From contig RFHI01000237.1 of assembly GCA_003696425.1 (NCBI GenBank), positions 1-41,686 of the forward strand: DNA of 41,686 nt, given 5' to 3'. This stretch comes from Candidatus Dadabacteria bacterium. GTDB lineage: Bacteria > Bdellovibrionota_C > UBA2361 > J046. A program made the position numbers and the translations under genes. Below are positions 1 to 10,024 of the stretch, piece by piece (within the stretch, counting starts at the first letter, position 1; each line of letters starts with the position of its first letter). The notes under the pieces were generated by a model, which made no database searches, was not told the origin of the DNA, and saw only the letters and a list, made by a program, of their open reading frames with translations.

Positions 1-2
1 GA

Positions 3-1766
3 TCATTTCTTCTCCTTAATTAATCGCGGGGTTATTCTCCCAACAATAAGCACCCACCAGTAGATAGCGCCAGCTAAAATACCTGTTATAAGTTTTATTT
101 CAAAAGCAATTTCTTGTGGTGATACAAACCCCTCTATTAAGCCAGCTATTACAAGCGATAGTGCGCTAAAAATAATTAAATCCATGATTGATTTTGCCCG
201 CTGTTGTACTGACTCCTTCCTGGTCAGGTCGCCCGGCTGTAAAAGGGCGTCGCCAATGGCAAGACCACATCCGGCTGCTACAATTATAATTGAAAGCTCT
301 AAAAAGCCGTGGGCTACTACAAAATCAAGCAGGCGCTGCTCCATTCTAAAGTTAGTCAGGAATGTAAAAATACCACCCAGCATGGCGCCGTTACTTATCA
401 AAATCAGAAGAGTTCCCACGCCTCCCGTAATTCCGAGTGCAAATGCCAGAAGGGATACCTTTATATTGTTAGCCATTATACTGGCTGATGCTATTGAGCT
501 GATGCCGCGAATATTTTCAGTCCAGAGCTTGCCGCTTTCGAGATTTTCAGCAGCAGTCTCTGAAATAAAATACCAGCCAAAACCGGGATTAATGCGCACC
601 ATTAAAGAGCTTATAATAATACTTGCCACAAAAACAGCAAAAGAGGTGGCTATATAGGGTCTGACATTTATGTAGCCCGAATTAACGCGCCGTAAAAACG
701 GCTGGCTTTGAGTTTCAGCACTTGCCAGTCGTTTTCCGTAAATAACCCGCCTGCCGTATCTTACAAGTCCGGCTGCATAACGGGCTTCAGGTGTGTTAGG
801 GTAAAACGTAGAAAGATATGAGTATCTCTGACAGACAAGCTGATAAGCATCAGCCGCTTCAAGCAGCTGTTTGTCTGTAAGTCCAGCCCGTTCTTCTTTT
901 AGGGCGGCAATTTTATTTCTTGCCGAAACAAGCTGTTCACGAAGAGCAGGCCAGTTGGTAGTAACATTATTTAGGAGTTTCTCTTGTTTAGGAGAGCCCT
1001 TGCTTTTTCGTATCGGGTATACCTGTTTAAAGGCAGCTTTTAAAAAGCCAGAATAATCTTTATCTTCAATATTATCAGGGAGATTTGCACCTGCATCTTT
1101 TAAGGCCTGCATCAGTGTTTGAGAAATTCTCCTTGCTGCGTCTGGTGTAAGCGTTTTATGCCGCTCAAGATACTGTGAGTAGAGATTGTAAATCTCCAGC
1201 GGCAGTACAATTTTCCCGCTAAAAAGATCTGTTTTATTGCTGCTTATAGATACAGGTTCAGGTTCTCTTACCACAATGGTACCGGCAACAAGATCTCCAA
1301 TTCTCTGGGAGTTTCGGGTAATCATCATGCTGACAAGCGGAATGAGACCTAAAAACGGCGGGGCTATTTCAAGGGGTATAAAAATGTTTCGCGCCAGAGA
1401 TGTTTTGAGTGTAAGAGGAAGGCCGCGCTGATCTAAAACTCTAATACCAATCAGGCGCTTACCCGGTGTAACCCCGTCATAAAACACTTCAAAAAAAACC
1501 GGGTAAGCAATTTCGATTAATGAAACAGCAACAATAATAATTGCCATAAGAACCTGACTAAATGAGCCTGAACGGACGATACGGGGCACAATAGCTCCGA
1601 GCAGATTATGACCCTCTAATTTGGAAAGCAGGTAGATGACAGCAGAAACGATAATAGCAACCGCGGTCCAGCGGATGATTAAATCAATTAAGTAAGCGCT
1701 GGCGCGGCTTCCGGCGCCGGCAGGCTCAAGATCGAGCCAGGTCTGTTCAGGCAGCATTATTCGCAT
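3..1766 (-). CDS. RDD-SpoIIM fusion integral membrane protein
   Basis: 587 residues. The N-terminal ~165 residues look like an RDD domain: a short lead with 'GSRASAYLIDLIIRW', three hydrophobic segments, then 'TPGKRLIGIRVLD' and 'QRIGDLVAGTIVV', which are typical RDD motifs. From about residue 272 ('NWPALREQL...') the sequence matches the layout of SpoIIM / stage II sporulation protein M-like proteins. It has a helical stretch with an 'AYQLVCQRYSYLSTFYP' segment followed by several membrane helices to the C-terminus. The two domains are usually encoded by neighbouring genes in non-sporulating bacteria, often beside MoxR-type AAA+ genes; here they are one chain. The stop codon lies at the window edge, so downstream partners cannot be seen. 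Start ATG 1766 has no strong ribosome site; an in-frame ATG three codons in is possible. Exact function is unknown; an envelope or membrane-organisation role is inference. Confidence 0.85.
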   Translation of the reverse strand: MRIMLPEQTWLDLEPAGAGSRASAYLIDLIIRWTAVAIIVSAVIYLLSKLEGHNLLGAIVPRIVRSGSFSQVLMAIIIVAVSLIEIAYPVFFEVFYDGVTPGKRLIGIRVLDQRGLPLTLKTSLARNIFIPLEIAPPFLGLIPLVSMMITRNSQRIGDLVAGTIVVREPEPVSISSNKTDLFSGKIVLPLEIYNLYSQYLERHKTLTPDAARRISQTLMQALKDAGANLPDNIEDKDYSGFLKAAFKQVYPIRKSKGSPKQEKLLNNVTTNWPALREQLVSARNKIAALKEERAGLTDKQLLEAADAYQLVCQRYSYLSTFYPNTPEARYAAGLVRYGRRVIYGKRLASAETQSQPFLRRVNSGYINVRPYIATSFAVFVASIIISSLMVRINPGFGWYFISETAAENLESGKLWTENIRGISSIASASIMANNIKVSLLAFALGITGGVGTLLILISNGAMLGGIFTFLTNFRMEQRLLDFVVAHGFLELSIIIVAAGCGLAIGDALLQPGDLTRKESVQQRAKSIMDLIIFSALSLVIAGLIEGFVSPQEIAFEIKLITGILAGAIYWWVLIVGRITPRLIKEKK

Positions 1767-1841
1767 GATTTACAGTTTAGCAGTCAGACGGCTATGCAGG
1801 CCATAGGGATTGGGGAAAATCAGAAAAAATGACTTAGACAC

Positions 1842-3212
1842 CTAACTTTTACGCAGATTCCCGGGGGCAGCCGGTGGTAGCGTATCTGCGTGACCAAGTG
1901 TAAGAGGAATGCCGGGACTTGCTGTCCCGTTTGCATCGATTACATAAAGATAGGCTGAGTCACCCCCCTTAAAAGAGCCGCCGTAATTCAGGGTGACTGA
2001 TACAGCAGTATCACTCCAGCTAAGCGGCTTCTGAAGTTCAAGTTTAGTAGCCTTTTCGTAGTCAGGGTTATTGCCGATTTCCACACGTGCTTCAGTTTCT
2101 ACCTGAGCATAAGGGTCATCGATAAAATTATTTACAATTTGATCTCCACCGCCACCGCTGGTTCGATCGAAGAGATTATACCATACGAAAGCATCTCGCA
2201 GATCGGGTTTGCAGCGCGAACACCCGCCGGGCAGAGTGGCGGAAGGTTTGTCTGAATAAAAGAGTATTTTTTCTGCGTCAATACCAGTCTGTTGACCTGC
2301 ATAAGGTCCATCAGGCTTAAGCACTCTTATCTTAAGCCTGCCGTCAAAATTTCCCCGGGTGCCCAGATCATAAGTAACATCGATCCTGTTCCAGCGCCCG
2401 AAGTCGAAGTTGTAGCGGGCTGCCAAGCCGGTTGTGTCTATCGCGCCGCGCATAGTTTCACGGTAGGGGGCAAGTGACTTCATCCCTGCTGCCCCGTGAG
2501 GCGGATAACTATAGCCTATGCCGCGAACGTTATAGAAAACGTAGTCAAAAGCATACCAGGTAAATGGCCCGTCCAGGCCTGCCGGCACCGGGCAGCCAAC
2601 CCAGGCAAAGTTTTCTATGTGTGGAGTATGAGTAAAATTCATTGATTCGTTTATATTGTATCCCCAGTACCACAGGTTCGTGCTTCGTAAAGGATCAGCC
2701 CCCTGCGGGCACTGATCGTACCCACTGCGGGTAATCCCGATAAACTTGTGCTGAGGATCGCTTTTACCTGGAGAGGGAAAACGAACCATTTGGAACTTGT
2801 ACCAGAAAGAAACGAATATTTTTCTAAAACCCGGCTGGTAATGGTATGCCCAGGTTGAAGCCCAGGCTCCGTTAGAAGACGGGTTCGACGGATTAACCTC
2901 AAGATTAATGGATTTACTGCCGGACCATTTATCTTTATCCGTTACTCTGTCAAGCTTTCCCTGGGAGCCGTAGATTCTAATCGTGCCAGGAGCAGTAACG
3001 GGATCAGTACCTACGGCGCTGTTTTCGATCCAACCGTTCTTGCCTCCAAGAAACCAGACATTATTAATACTTGCATGAGATCCAAAACCCTGCCCATTTA
3101 TTACTAAGGTCGCATTATTTTCTGTGGAACCCTTAACATTACTAATCCGCGGCGCTGCATTAGCCAGCAAAGAGAAGCAACAGAACGTTATTAGCAAAAG
3201 TGGTTGTTTCAT
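1842..3212 (-). CDS. Secreted protein with N-terminal IPT/TIG-like segment, function unknown
   Basis: 456 residues with a clear signal peptide (MKQPLLLITFCCFSLLANA, cleavage probably after ANA). The first mature stretch, 'PRISNVKGS...LVINGQGFGSH', has the look of an IPT/TIG immunoglobulin-like repeat. The central part is rich in Trp, Tyr and Gly ('FVSFWYKFQMVRF', 'FVWYNLFDRTSGGGGDQ'), as in extracellular beta-sandwich or carbohydrate-associated proteins. Four cysteines, including 'GGCSRCKP', could form disulfides. The C-terminus ends with 'DTLPPAAPGNLRKS', a phrase that often precedes a fibronectin-III-like domain, so the protein may be a shortened member of a longer multidomain family. It is transcribed away from the thi operon. 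No enzymatic function is assigned. Confidence 0.75.
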   Translation of the reverse strand: MKQPLLLITFCCFSLLANAAPRISNVKGSTENNATLVINGQGFGSHASINNVWFLGGKNGWIENSAVGTDPVTAPGTIRIYGSQGKLDRVTDKDKWSGSKSINLEVNPSNPSSNGAWASTWAYHYQPGFRKIFVSFWYKFQMVRFPSPGKSDPQHKFIGITRSGYDQCPQGADPLRSTNLWYWGYNINESMNFTHTPHIENFAWVGCPVPAGLDGPFTWYAFDYVFYNVRGIGYSYPPHGAAGMKSLAPYRETMRGAIDTTGLAARYNFDFGRWNRIDVTYDLGTRGNFDGRLKIRVLKPDGPYAGQQTGIDAEKILFYSDKPSATLPGGCSRCKPDLRDAFVWYNLFDRTSGGGGDQIVNNFIDDPYAQVETEARVEIGNNPDYEKATKLELQKPLSWSDTAVSVTLNYGGSFKGGDSAYLYVIDANGTASPGIPLTLGHADTLPPAAPGNLRKS

Positions 3213-3369
3213 AACTTGTAATCTTCAAATCCCGCAACTTCTACCGGTAGGACAAAAAATGGAATCATATATTGAATTATATGGTGACATTAATCGACTA
3301 ACAATTATAGGTAAACCTATAAACCCAGAGCGTGAAACGGTTTTTATGCTCTGCTCAAATACATTGAGT

Positions 3370-3414
3370 TTGCCCTGGTGACCGTTAATATATAATAGTG
3401 AATATATAATAGTG
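3370..3414 (+). promoter_or_regulatory. Candidate thi-operon promoter region with a 14-bp tandem duplication
   Basis: The 14-mer aatatataatagtg occurs twice back to back (3387-3400 and 3401-3414), giving two TATAAT -10-like hexamers at 3391 and 3405. TTGCCC at 3370 could serve as -35 for the first with a short 15-bp spacer. The position, about 90-110 bases ahead of the riboswitch, is suitable, but neither hexamer pair is ideal. A small hairpin (TGCCGA/TCGGCA, 3425-3443) lies between this element and the riboswitch. Confidence 0.35.
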
Positions 3415-3497
3415 ATTTTAGAAATGCCGAGCAATTGTCGGCACTTCACCCTTCCATCCAGCTTTACGCAGTTACCTTTTTCTGCTAACGTAATGAT

Positions 3498-3584
3498 TAA
3501 CTCTTTCAGGGGTGCTGGTTGTTTTGGCCGGCTGAGATTATACCCTTTGAACCTGATGCAGGTAATGCTGCCGCAGGGAGCTCT
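3498..3584 (+). promoter_or_regulatory. TPP riboswitch (THI element)
   Basis: The TPP aptamer signatures appear in order: 'caggggtgct', 'ggctgagatta', 'taccctttgaacctgatgca', 'ggtaatgctgccgcaggga'. P1 can form from 3501-3505 with 3576-3580. GGGGT pairs with ACCC as P2. A GU-rich P3 forms within 'gctggttgttttggccggc', and CCTG-atg-CAGG gives the P4/P5 arm. It lies about 80 bases upstream of thiS, so it should repress the operon when thiamine pyrophosphate is abundant. The downstream linker holds a sequence perfectly complementary to the 5' aptamer strand, the likely expression platform (see findings). Confidence 0.95.
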
Positions 3585-3661
3585 AAAAGCCTTTCAAATA
3601 TTATCCGCCCTGAAAGATTGAGTTGTAAAGTTTTACGGTTTGATTTTGCGCGGATATTACT

Positions 3662-3871
3662 ATGGAGATAGAGGTCTCGGTAAACGACCAGCCTTTTGTA
3701 ATCGAAGAGGGCGCTACGCTTGATAAGCTTTTATTAAAGATAAATCGGCCGCCGGCGGATGGTGTCGCTGTAGCGGTTAACGGACAGGTTATACCACGCG
3801 ACAGTTATCAGAGCCTTAAGCTTAACAAAAACGATTCCATTATTATATTAACAGCTACCCAGGGAGGTTAA
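3662..3871 (+). CDS. thiS: Sulfur carrier protein ThiS
   Basis: 69 residues, the usual ThiS length, with a ubiquitin-like beta-grasp pattern and the essential C-terminal di-glycine (...TATQGG). The terminal glycine is normally adenylylated by ThiF and converted to a thiocarboxylate that donates sulfur for the thiazole ring made by ThiG. It is the first gene after the TPP riboswitch, with only three bases before thiC. The codons for the C-terminal 'QGG' also contain the purine-rich ribosome-binding site of thiC, so the genes are probably translationally coupled. The activating enzyme ThiF is not encoded in this window. Confidence 0.95.
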   Translation: MEIEVSVNDQPFVIEEGATLDKLLLKINRPPADGVAVAVNGQVIPRDSYQSLKLNKNDSIIILTATQGG

Positions 3872-3874
3872 TAA

Positions 3875-5707
<1,833 letters not shown>

Positions 5708-5735
5708 TTTACCGGCTGGCCCTGATAAGGTGCTT

Positions 5736-6332
5736 ATGGAAACAGTCGTCATATCAAAACCGTTTATTTTTGATGGTGAAGCAGTGCTTTTAAGCCGTCT
5801 CTTTGAGGCCGGTCTGGAGTGTTTTCATTTAAGAAAACCTGAAGAGAGTGAAGAGAACATTAGAACTTTCCTTGAAGGTATACCTCCTGAACACAGAAAA
5901 AAAATCGTAATACACAATCATCTTAAGCTCTTTAAAGATTATCAGCTTGGAGGTGTTCATATCTCCGGTATTCATAGAGATGGATTAGTAGAAGCCCTGA
6001 AAGATTCTCTGCCGGGTTTACTCAGCACCTCGGTTCATACTTTAGCGGAGCTTAAAGCGCTGGATGGAATTTATCGCTACGTGTTTTTCTCTCCGGTGTT
6101 TAAGAGTATCTCCAAAAAAGACTACGGCCCTTCTGGAGATCTTGATGATGTTGTCAGCTATATTAGAGATAAGGACAACATCTGTCCTGTTTATGCTCTT
6201 GGCGGAGTGTCAGCAAAGAATATTTTTAAAGTTGGGGAGCTTGGATTTTCAGGTGCAGCTCTTTGTGGAGCTGTCTGGGCTTCAGATGATCCGGTAAGTG
6301 AGTTTTGTAAAATAAGAGATCTATGTCATTAG
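5736..6332 (+). CDS. Thiamine-phosphate synthase-like / TenI family protein
   Basis: Called from ATG 5736 (198 residues), which has ATAAGG six bases upstream. The ORF track's GTG start at 5694 overlaps thiC and is less likely. The sequence is a shortened ThiE/TenI-type TIM barrel: 'LECFHLRKP', 'KIVIHNHLKL', 'LGGVHISG', 'ISTSVHTLAEL'-like region, 'FFSPVFKSISKKDYGP' and phosphate-loop 'YALGGVSA'. A full ThiE lies three genes downstream, so this is a second, more divergent paralogue. It may be a TenI-like aromatase that accelerates thiazole tautomer aromatisation, or a second coupling enzyme; sequence alone does not decide. The last ten bases overlap thiD. Confidence 0.85.
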   Translation: METVVISKPFIFDGEAVLLSRLFEAGLECFHLRKPEESEENIRTFLEGIPPEHRKKIVIHNHLKLFKDYQLGGVHISGIHRDGLVEALKDSLPGLLSTSVHTLAELKALDGIYRYVFFSPVFKSISKKDYGPSGDLDDVVSYIRDKDNICPVYALGGVSAKNIFKVGELGFSGAALCGAVWASDDPVSEFCKIRDLCH

Positions 6333-7087
6333 AAGATAACCATCCGGCAGTAGTAACAATAGCAGGGCTTGATCCGAGCGGCTGCGCCGGACTGGCAGCT
6401 GACATAAAAACTTTTGAGGCGCTGGGTGTGGCAGGCAGGGCTGTTGCCAGTGCCATTACTGTACAGAGTGAAACAAAGCTTTTGGAAACAGTCTGGCTGG
6501 GTTCTGAACTGATACTGAAACAGTTAAAAGTACTGCTTGAAGAATCGGATATTAAATATTTTAAGATAGGAGTTATTGAGAGCCTGCCAGTTTTAAGAAA
6601 AATACTCTCGCTAATCAGAGCCTATGATGGCAATGCTTTCATCCTCTGGGACCCGATCGTCTCTTCAAGTAGCGGCTATAAATTTCATGAAAATCTGCCC
6701 GATCGCACCGAGCTAGTTAGTATCCTGAAGCAAATTTCTTTAATTACCCCAAATATTCCTGAAGCAGAGTGGCTTTTCGGCCAGGGGTATACTAACGGTG
6801 ATTTGTTTGAGTTTAGCAACAGTGCCGCAATTATATTAAAAGGAGGCCACCAGACTGGTAGTTGTGCAATAGACCGCTTGTACGCTGATGGAGAGCTAAG
6901 TGAATTCTCGGGTGAGCGTCTTAATATCTTAAAACGGGGGACAGGCTGTGTCTACTCAGCAGCGCTACTGGCCTACCTGGCACATGGACTTACGCTTAAG
7001 CAGGCGATTGGGAAAGCGAAGGAGTACATTAATAAGTATCTTGTAAGCAGCAGTTCTTTACGTGGTTATCACACAATGGTGGCTTGA
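6323..7087 (+). CDS. thiD: Hydroxymethylpyrimidine (phosphate) kinase ThiD
   Basis: 254 residues, a standard-length ribokinase-fold kinase that phosphorylates HMP-P to HMP-PP for coupling to the thiazole. The start of the fold is typical ('VVTIAGLDPSGCAGLAADIKTFEALG'), as are 'AITVQSE', 'LWDPIVSSSSGYKF' and 'LITPNIPEAEWLFG'. The C-terminal anion-hole motif with the catalytic region is 'GTGCVYSAALLAYLAHG'; this GTGC-type cysteine variant is common in ThiD. The C-terminus is a little short after 'AKEYINKYL'. The start overlaps the end of the preceding gene, and thiE follows two bases after the stop. Confidence 0.93.
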   Translation: MSLEDNHPAVVTIAGLDPSGCAGLAADIKTFEALGVAGRAVASAITVQSETKLLETVWLGSELILKQLKVLLEESDIKYFKIGVIESLPVLRKILSLIRAYDGNAFILWDPIVSSSSGYKFHENLPDRTELVSILKQISLITPNIPEAEWLFGQGYTNGDLFEFSNSAAIILKGGHQTGSCAIDRLYADGELSEFSGERLNILKRGTGCVYSAALLAYLAHGLTLKQAIGKAKEYINKYLVSSSSLRGYHTMVA

Positions 7088-7089
7088 AG

Positions 7090-7758
7090 ATGAAAAAATA
7101 CATTGCGCGCCTTCATGTTATAAGCAGTGGCACTACTTTTGATCAGCAGATTGAAAGTATAAAAATAGCATGCCGTGCCAAAGTCGAGCTTGTTCAGTTA
7201 AGAGCAAAGAACATAAAAGGAGCAGAGTTAAAAAAACTTGCCTGTGAGGCGCTTAAACTGTGTGAACAGTACGGAACGAACCTTATAATAAATGATGATC
7301 CTGTGCTTGCTGCAGAAGTTGGGGCGTATGGTGTGCATCTTGGTATAAATGATCCCGGCCCTGATTATGCACGCGGGATTCTCGGCGAGCAGGCAGTTGT
7401 AGGCGGCACAGCTCATAGTGTGGATGAATTTGTTTATATGGCTCAGGCTGGTGTGGACTATATTGGGCTTGGGCCTTACAGAGAGAGCCGTACCAAGAGT
7501 CTGAATGTGCCGCCACTTGGACTGGAAGGCCTTAAGAGAATACTGTCTTCGGTCAGAAGCCGCTATTCCGATATTCCGGTAATTGCAATTGGTGGCATAA
7601 CTCCCCACGATCTGCCCCTGCTTTTATCTTACGGAGTTTATGGTGTGGCTGTTTGTGGTGCTGTTTACAGTTCGGGGAGCCCCATTTCAACAGTAGCCGA
7701 GTTTTTAAAGTTTTTTAAGGAGACTGGTGATGGATACACTGCAAATCGGCAGCTATAA
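7090..7758 (+). CDS. thiE: Thiamine-phosphate synthase ThiE
   Basis: 222 residues from ATG 7090; the track's TTG at 7084 adds only two residues and overlaps the thiD stop. It couples HMP-PP with thiazole phosphate to give thiamine monophosphate. ThiE motifs in order: '[10 protein letters not shown]' (substrate lysine region), '[21 protein letters not shown]' (the diphosphate/Mg2+ segment), '[12 protein letters not shown]', '[16 protein letters not shown]' and '[14 protein letters not shown]' (phosphate-binding loop). Unlike the TenI-like gene upstream, all main motifs are complete, so this is the better candidate for the real synthase. It overlaps thiG by 29 bases. Confidence 0.92.
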   Translation: MKKYIARLHVISSGTTFDQQIESIKIACRAKVELVQLRAKNIKGAELKKLACEALKLCEQYGTNLIINDDPVLAAEVGAYGVHLGINDPGPDYARGILGEQAVVGGTAHSVDEFVYMAQAGVDYIGLGPYRESRTKSLNVPPLGLEGLKRILSSVRSRYSDIPVIAIGGITPHDLPLLLSYGVYGVAVCGAVYSSGSPISTVAEFLKFFKETGDGYTANRQL

Positions 7759-8518
7759 ATTTAATTCACGCCTTTTTCTTGGAACAGGTAAGTTTTCATC
7801 GAATACACTTATGCGTGAGGCGATAGAGGCTTCCGGGAGTGAGCTTGTTACCGTAGCGCTTAAGCGTGTTAAGCCGGGCGAAGATAACGATCAGCTCTTA
7901 AATCATCTTAAGATTGAAAGAGTCAGGATTATTCCAAACACCTCCGGAGCAAGAACCGCTGAAGAAGCGCTTTTTGCCGCAAGGCTGGCACGCGAGGCAA
8001 TCAGGACGGATCTTGTAAAGCTTGAAATTCATCCTGATCCCCGCTACCTGCTGCCCGACCCCTTCGAAACTCTTAAAGCAGCTGAGCTGCTTGTAAAGGA
8101 TGATTTCACGGTTCTGCCTTATACAGGAGCAGATCCGGTGCTTTGCAAGAAACTTGAAGAGGTCGGTGTAGCGGCTGTAATGCCGCTTGGTGCCCCAATA
8201 GGAAGCAACCAGGGCCTTAAGACGCGCTCAATGCTTGAAATTATTATTGAAGAGAGCAGGGTTCCGGTCGTAATTGATGCAGGCCTGGGACTGCCTTCAC
8301 ATGCTGCCGATGCGCTTGAGATCGGAGCAGATGCTGTGCTGGTTAATACCGCAATTGCGACTGCCGGCGATCCGGTTTTAATGGCGCGTGCCTTTAAGGA
8401 GGCAGTTTCAGCAGGACGGCGAGCTTATCTGGCAGGCCGGGCAGCAATCAGGAGCGCGGCAGATGCTTCAAGTCCGCTTACATCGTTTTTAGATAGTAGT
8501 GTGGTAAACGGGAGATAA
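7730..8518 (+). CDS. thiG: Thiazole synthase ThiG
   Basis: 262 residues from ATG 7730, which has AAGGAG seven bases upstream; this site decides against the GTG one codon earlier. ThiG condenses DXP, ThiS-thiocarboxylate and dehydroglycine into the thiazole phosphate. The Schiff-base lysine is in '[17 protein letters not shown]' (Lys97). Other family motifs are '[10 protein letters not shown]', 'LPNTSG'-type 'IIPNTSG', '[13 protein letters not shown]', '[34 protein letters not shown]' and 'GRRAYLAGR'. It lies inside the thi operon between thiE and thiH, its expected partner. Confidence 0.96.
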   Translation: MDTLQIGSYKFNSRLFLGTGKFSSNTLMREAIEASGSELVTVALKRVKPGEDNDQLLNHLKIERVRIIPNTSGARTAEEALFAARLAREAIRTDLVKLEIHPDPRYLLPDPFETLKAAELLVKDDFTVLPYTGADPVLCKKLEEVGVAAVMPLGAPIGSNQGLKTRSMLEIIIEESRVPVVIDAGLGLPSHAADALEIGADAVLVNTAIATAGDPVLMARAFKEAVSAGRRAYLAGRAAIRSAADASSPLTSFLDSSVVNGR

Positions 8519-8521
8519 GCT

Positions 8522-9670
8522 GTGTCGTTTGTAGAAATTTATAACACTTTAAGGCTGGAAGAGCTTAAGGCGTTTATTTATTCCCGCTCAGAAAACGATG
8601 TCGCTGATGTTCTCGGAAAAGAGAAGCGCCTGAGTGAGTGGGATTTTATGACGCTGCTTTCTCCGGCTGCAGGAAAGTTTATTGAAGATTTGGCAGCCTG
8701 TAGTGCAGCCATTACCCGTAAACGCTTTGGAAATGTCATTCAACTTTATATTCCCCTGTATCTGTCGAATGAGTGCACAAATATTTGTACCTACTGCGGG
8801 TTTAGTGTTACTAACAAAATTCCGCGCATTGTGCTTACTCGTGAGCAGATTAAAAAAGAAGCAGAAGCTGTTAAAGCTTACGGCTTTGAGCACCTTTTAC
8901 TTGTGACAGGTGAATCCAGCCGGCGCGCCGGCGTTGAGTATTTAAAAATGGCGCTTGAGGTTGTAAATCCGTATTTTTCCAATCTGTCAATTGAAGTTCA
9001 GCCACTCAAACTGAATGAATACAAAGAGCTGCGTGAGTATTCAGTTCACGCAGTGCTGGTTTATCAGGAGACCTATCACTGTGAGAGTTACCGCCGCTAT
9101 CATCCCAGGGGCAAAAAATCCAATTTTGAGTATCGGCTTGAAACTCCGGATAGAATTGGGGCTGCAGGGATGCATAAGATCGGCCTGGGGGTGCTGCTTG
9201 GGCTTGAAGACTGGCGGGTGGATGCTGCTGTTATGGCAGTTCACTTAAGGTATCTTGAGCAGAGATACTGGCGCACAAAATACTCCGTCTCTTTTCCGCG
9301 TCTGCGTCCTGCTGAGGGAGTTGATTTAGGTACGCTTAGTGTTACAGAACGCGATCTGTTACAGCTGATCTGTGCTCTTAGAATTTTTGATCCCGATCTT
9401 GAGCTTTCGTTATCAACCAGAGAGAGCGCTTACTTTCGGGATCATGTAATTCCGCTTGGTATTACAACGGTTAGTGCCGGCTCGCGTACCGATCCGGGTG
9501 GATATTCTGTTCTTAAAAAAGAGCTGAAACAATTTGAGATAGATGATAGCCGCTCACCACTTGAAGTAGCTGAAGCAATAAAAAGGATCGGCTTAGAACC
9601 GGTCTGGAAAGATTGGGATCGGGCGTTTGGGGGGGAGCGGTGTGGGGGTGCAGCCGCAAAGGCAAGCTGA
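8522..9670 (+). CDS. thiH: 2-iminoacetate synthase ThiH
   Basis: 382 residues from a GTG start preceded by GGGAG inside the end of thiG. ThiH is a radical SAM enzyme that cleaves tyrosine to dehydroglycine (2-iminoacetate) and p-cresol, supplying the C2-N unit for ThiG. The radical SAM CX3CX2C cluster is 'CTNICTYCG' (Cys85, Cys89, Cys92). Further ThiH motifs are 'EVQPLKLNEYKEL', 'YQETYHCESYRRYHPRGKK', 'RIGAAGMHKIGLGVLLGLEDWR' and 'SAGSRTDPGGY'. It is the last gene of the thi operon; the use of a ThiH rather than the glycine oxidase ThiO route is normal in Gram-negatives. Confidence 0.96.
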   Translation: MSFVEIYNTLRLEELKAFIYSRSENDVADVLGKEKRLSEWDFMTLLSPAAGKFIEDLAACSAAITRKRFGNVIQLYIPLYLSNECTNICTYCGFSVTNKIPRIVLTREQIKKEAEAVKAYGFEHLLLVTGESSRRAGVEYLKMALEVVNPYFSNLSIEVQPLKLNEYKELREYSVHAVLVYQETYHCESYRRYHPRGKKSNFEYRLETPDRIGAAGMHKIGLGVLLGLEDWRVDAAVMAVHLRYLEQRYWRTKYSVSFPRLRPAEGVDLGTLSVTERDLLQLICALRIFDPDLELSLSTRESAYFRDHVIPLGITTVSAGSRTDPGGYSVLKKELKQFEIDDSRSPLEVAEAIKRIGLEPVWKDWDRAFGGERCGGAAAKAS

Positions 9671-9673
9671 GCT

Positions 9674-9750
9674 CGTAGGGCGTATACGTCCACGGTGACG
9701 TTGCCGTAGACGTAAAAGCGTATACGTAGACGGCTACGTCTACGGATACG
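9674..9750. repeat. CGTA/TACG-rich palindromic repeat patch
   Basis: A short stretch downstream of thiH is built almost entirely from related octamers: the palindrome CGTATACG at 9681 and 9719, CGTAGACG at 9705 and 9725, and its complement CGTCTACG at 9737. The last two form a perfect 8-bp hairpin with a GCTA loop (9725-9744). No T-run follows, so it is not a typical terminator. I noticed no second copy of the patch in this window. It could be a dispersed small repeat or a protein-binding array. Confidence 0.6.
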
Positions 9751-9977
9751 GATTTAATAAGGAGCAGAGAATTACCCCGACCATTTTTTAAACCACAAAC
9801 TCCAATTGATTCAGGCAATTACAGAAGCCGATGGTACCTTGGGGCAGGATCGGCCGATTTTTAAAAACTTTAAAAAGTTATTTTGATTTTTTCGATCATG
9901 TTATTTCGGGCTATTATAGTTTGGTTCGAAATTTTTTTGCCAACTATCCGATTTATGGCTGGACAGCAGAGTAAAAA

Positions 9978-9993
9978 GCACCATATATAGTAA
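9978..9993 (+). promoter_or_regulatory. NrdR box 1 (upstream, weaker match)
   Basis: gcaccatatatagtaa matches the known NrdR-box consensus acaCwAtATaTwGtgt at 12 of 16 positions. It begins exactly 31 bp before the second, near-perfect box, the three-helical-turn spacing typical of paired NrdR boxes. It ends next to the -35 hexamer of the nrd promoter. Confidence 0.75.
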
Positions 9994-10022
9994 TTAACAG
10001 ACGGCGCTATACAATATATAGT
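9994..10022 (+). promoter_or_regulatory. nrdAB promoter
   Basis: TTAACA (9994-9999) and TATAGT (10017-10022) are each one base away from the sigma-70 consensus hexamers and are separated by the optimal 17 bp. The -10 lies inside NrdR box 2 and the -35 abuts box 1, so NrdR binding would block RNA polymerase. Transcription would begin near 10030, giving a leader of about 120 bases before nrdA. Confidence 0.65.
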
Positions 10023-10024
10023 GT
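10009..10024 (+). promoter_or_regulatory. NrdR box 2 (near-perfect)
   Basis: atacaatatatagtgt matches the NrdR consensus at 15 of 16 positions and overlaps the -10 element. Together with box 1 it predicts repression of nrdAB by the ATP/dATP-sensing repressor NrdR when dNTPs are sufficient. The nrdR gene is not in this window. Confidence 0.85.

Noticed and set aside
9725-9744. Rho-independent terminator of the thi operon
   Set aside because: The 8-bp stem is perfect but no T-run follows, and it is part of a repeat patch.
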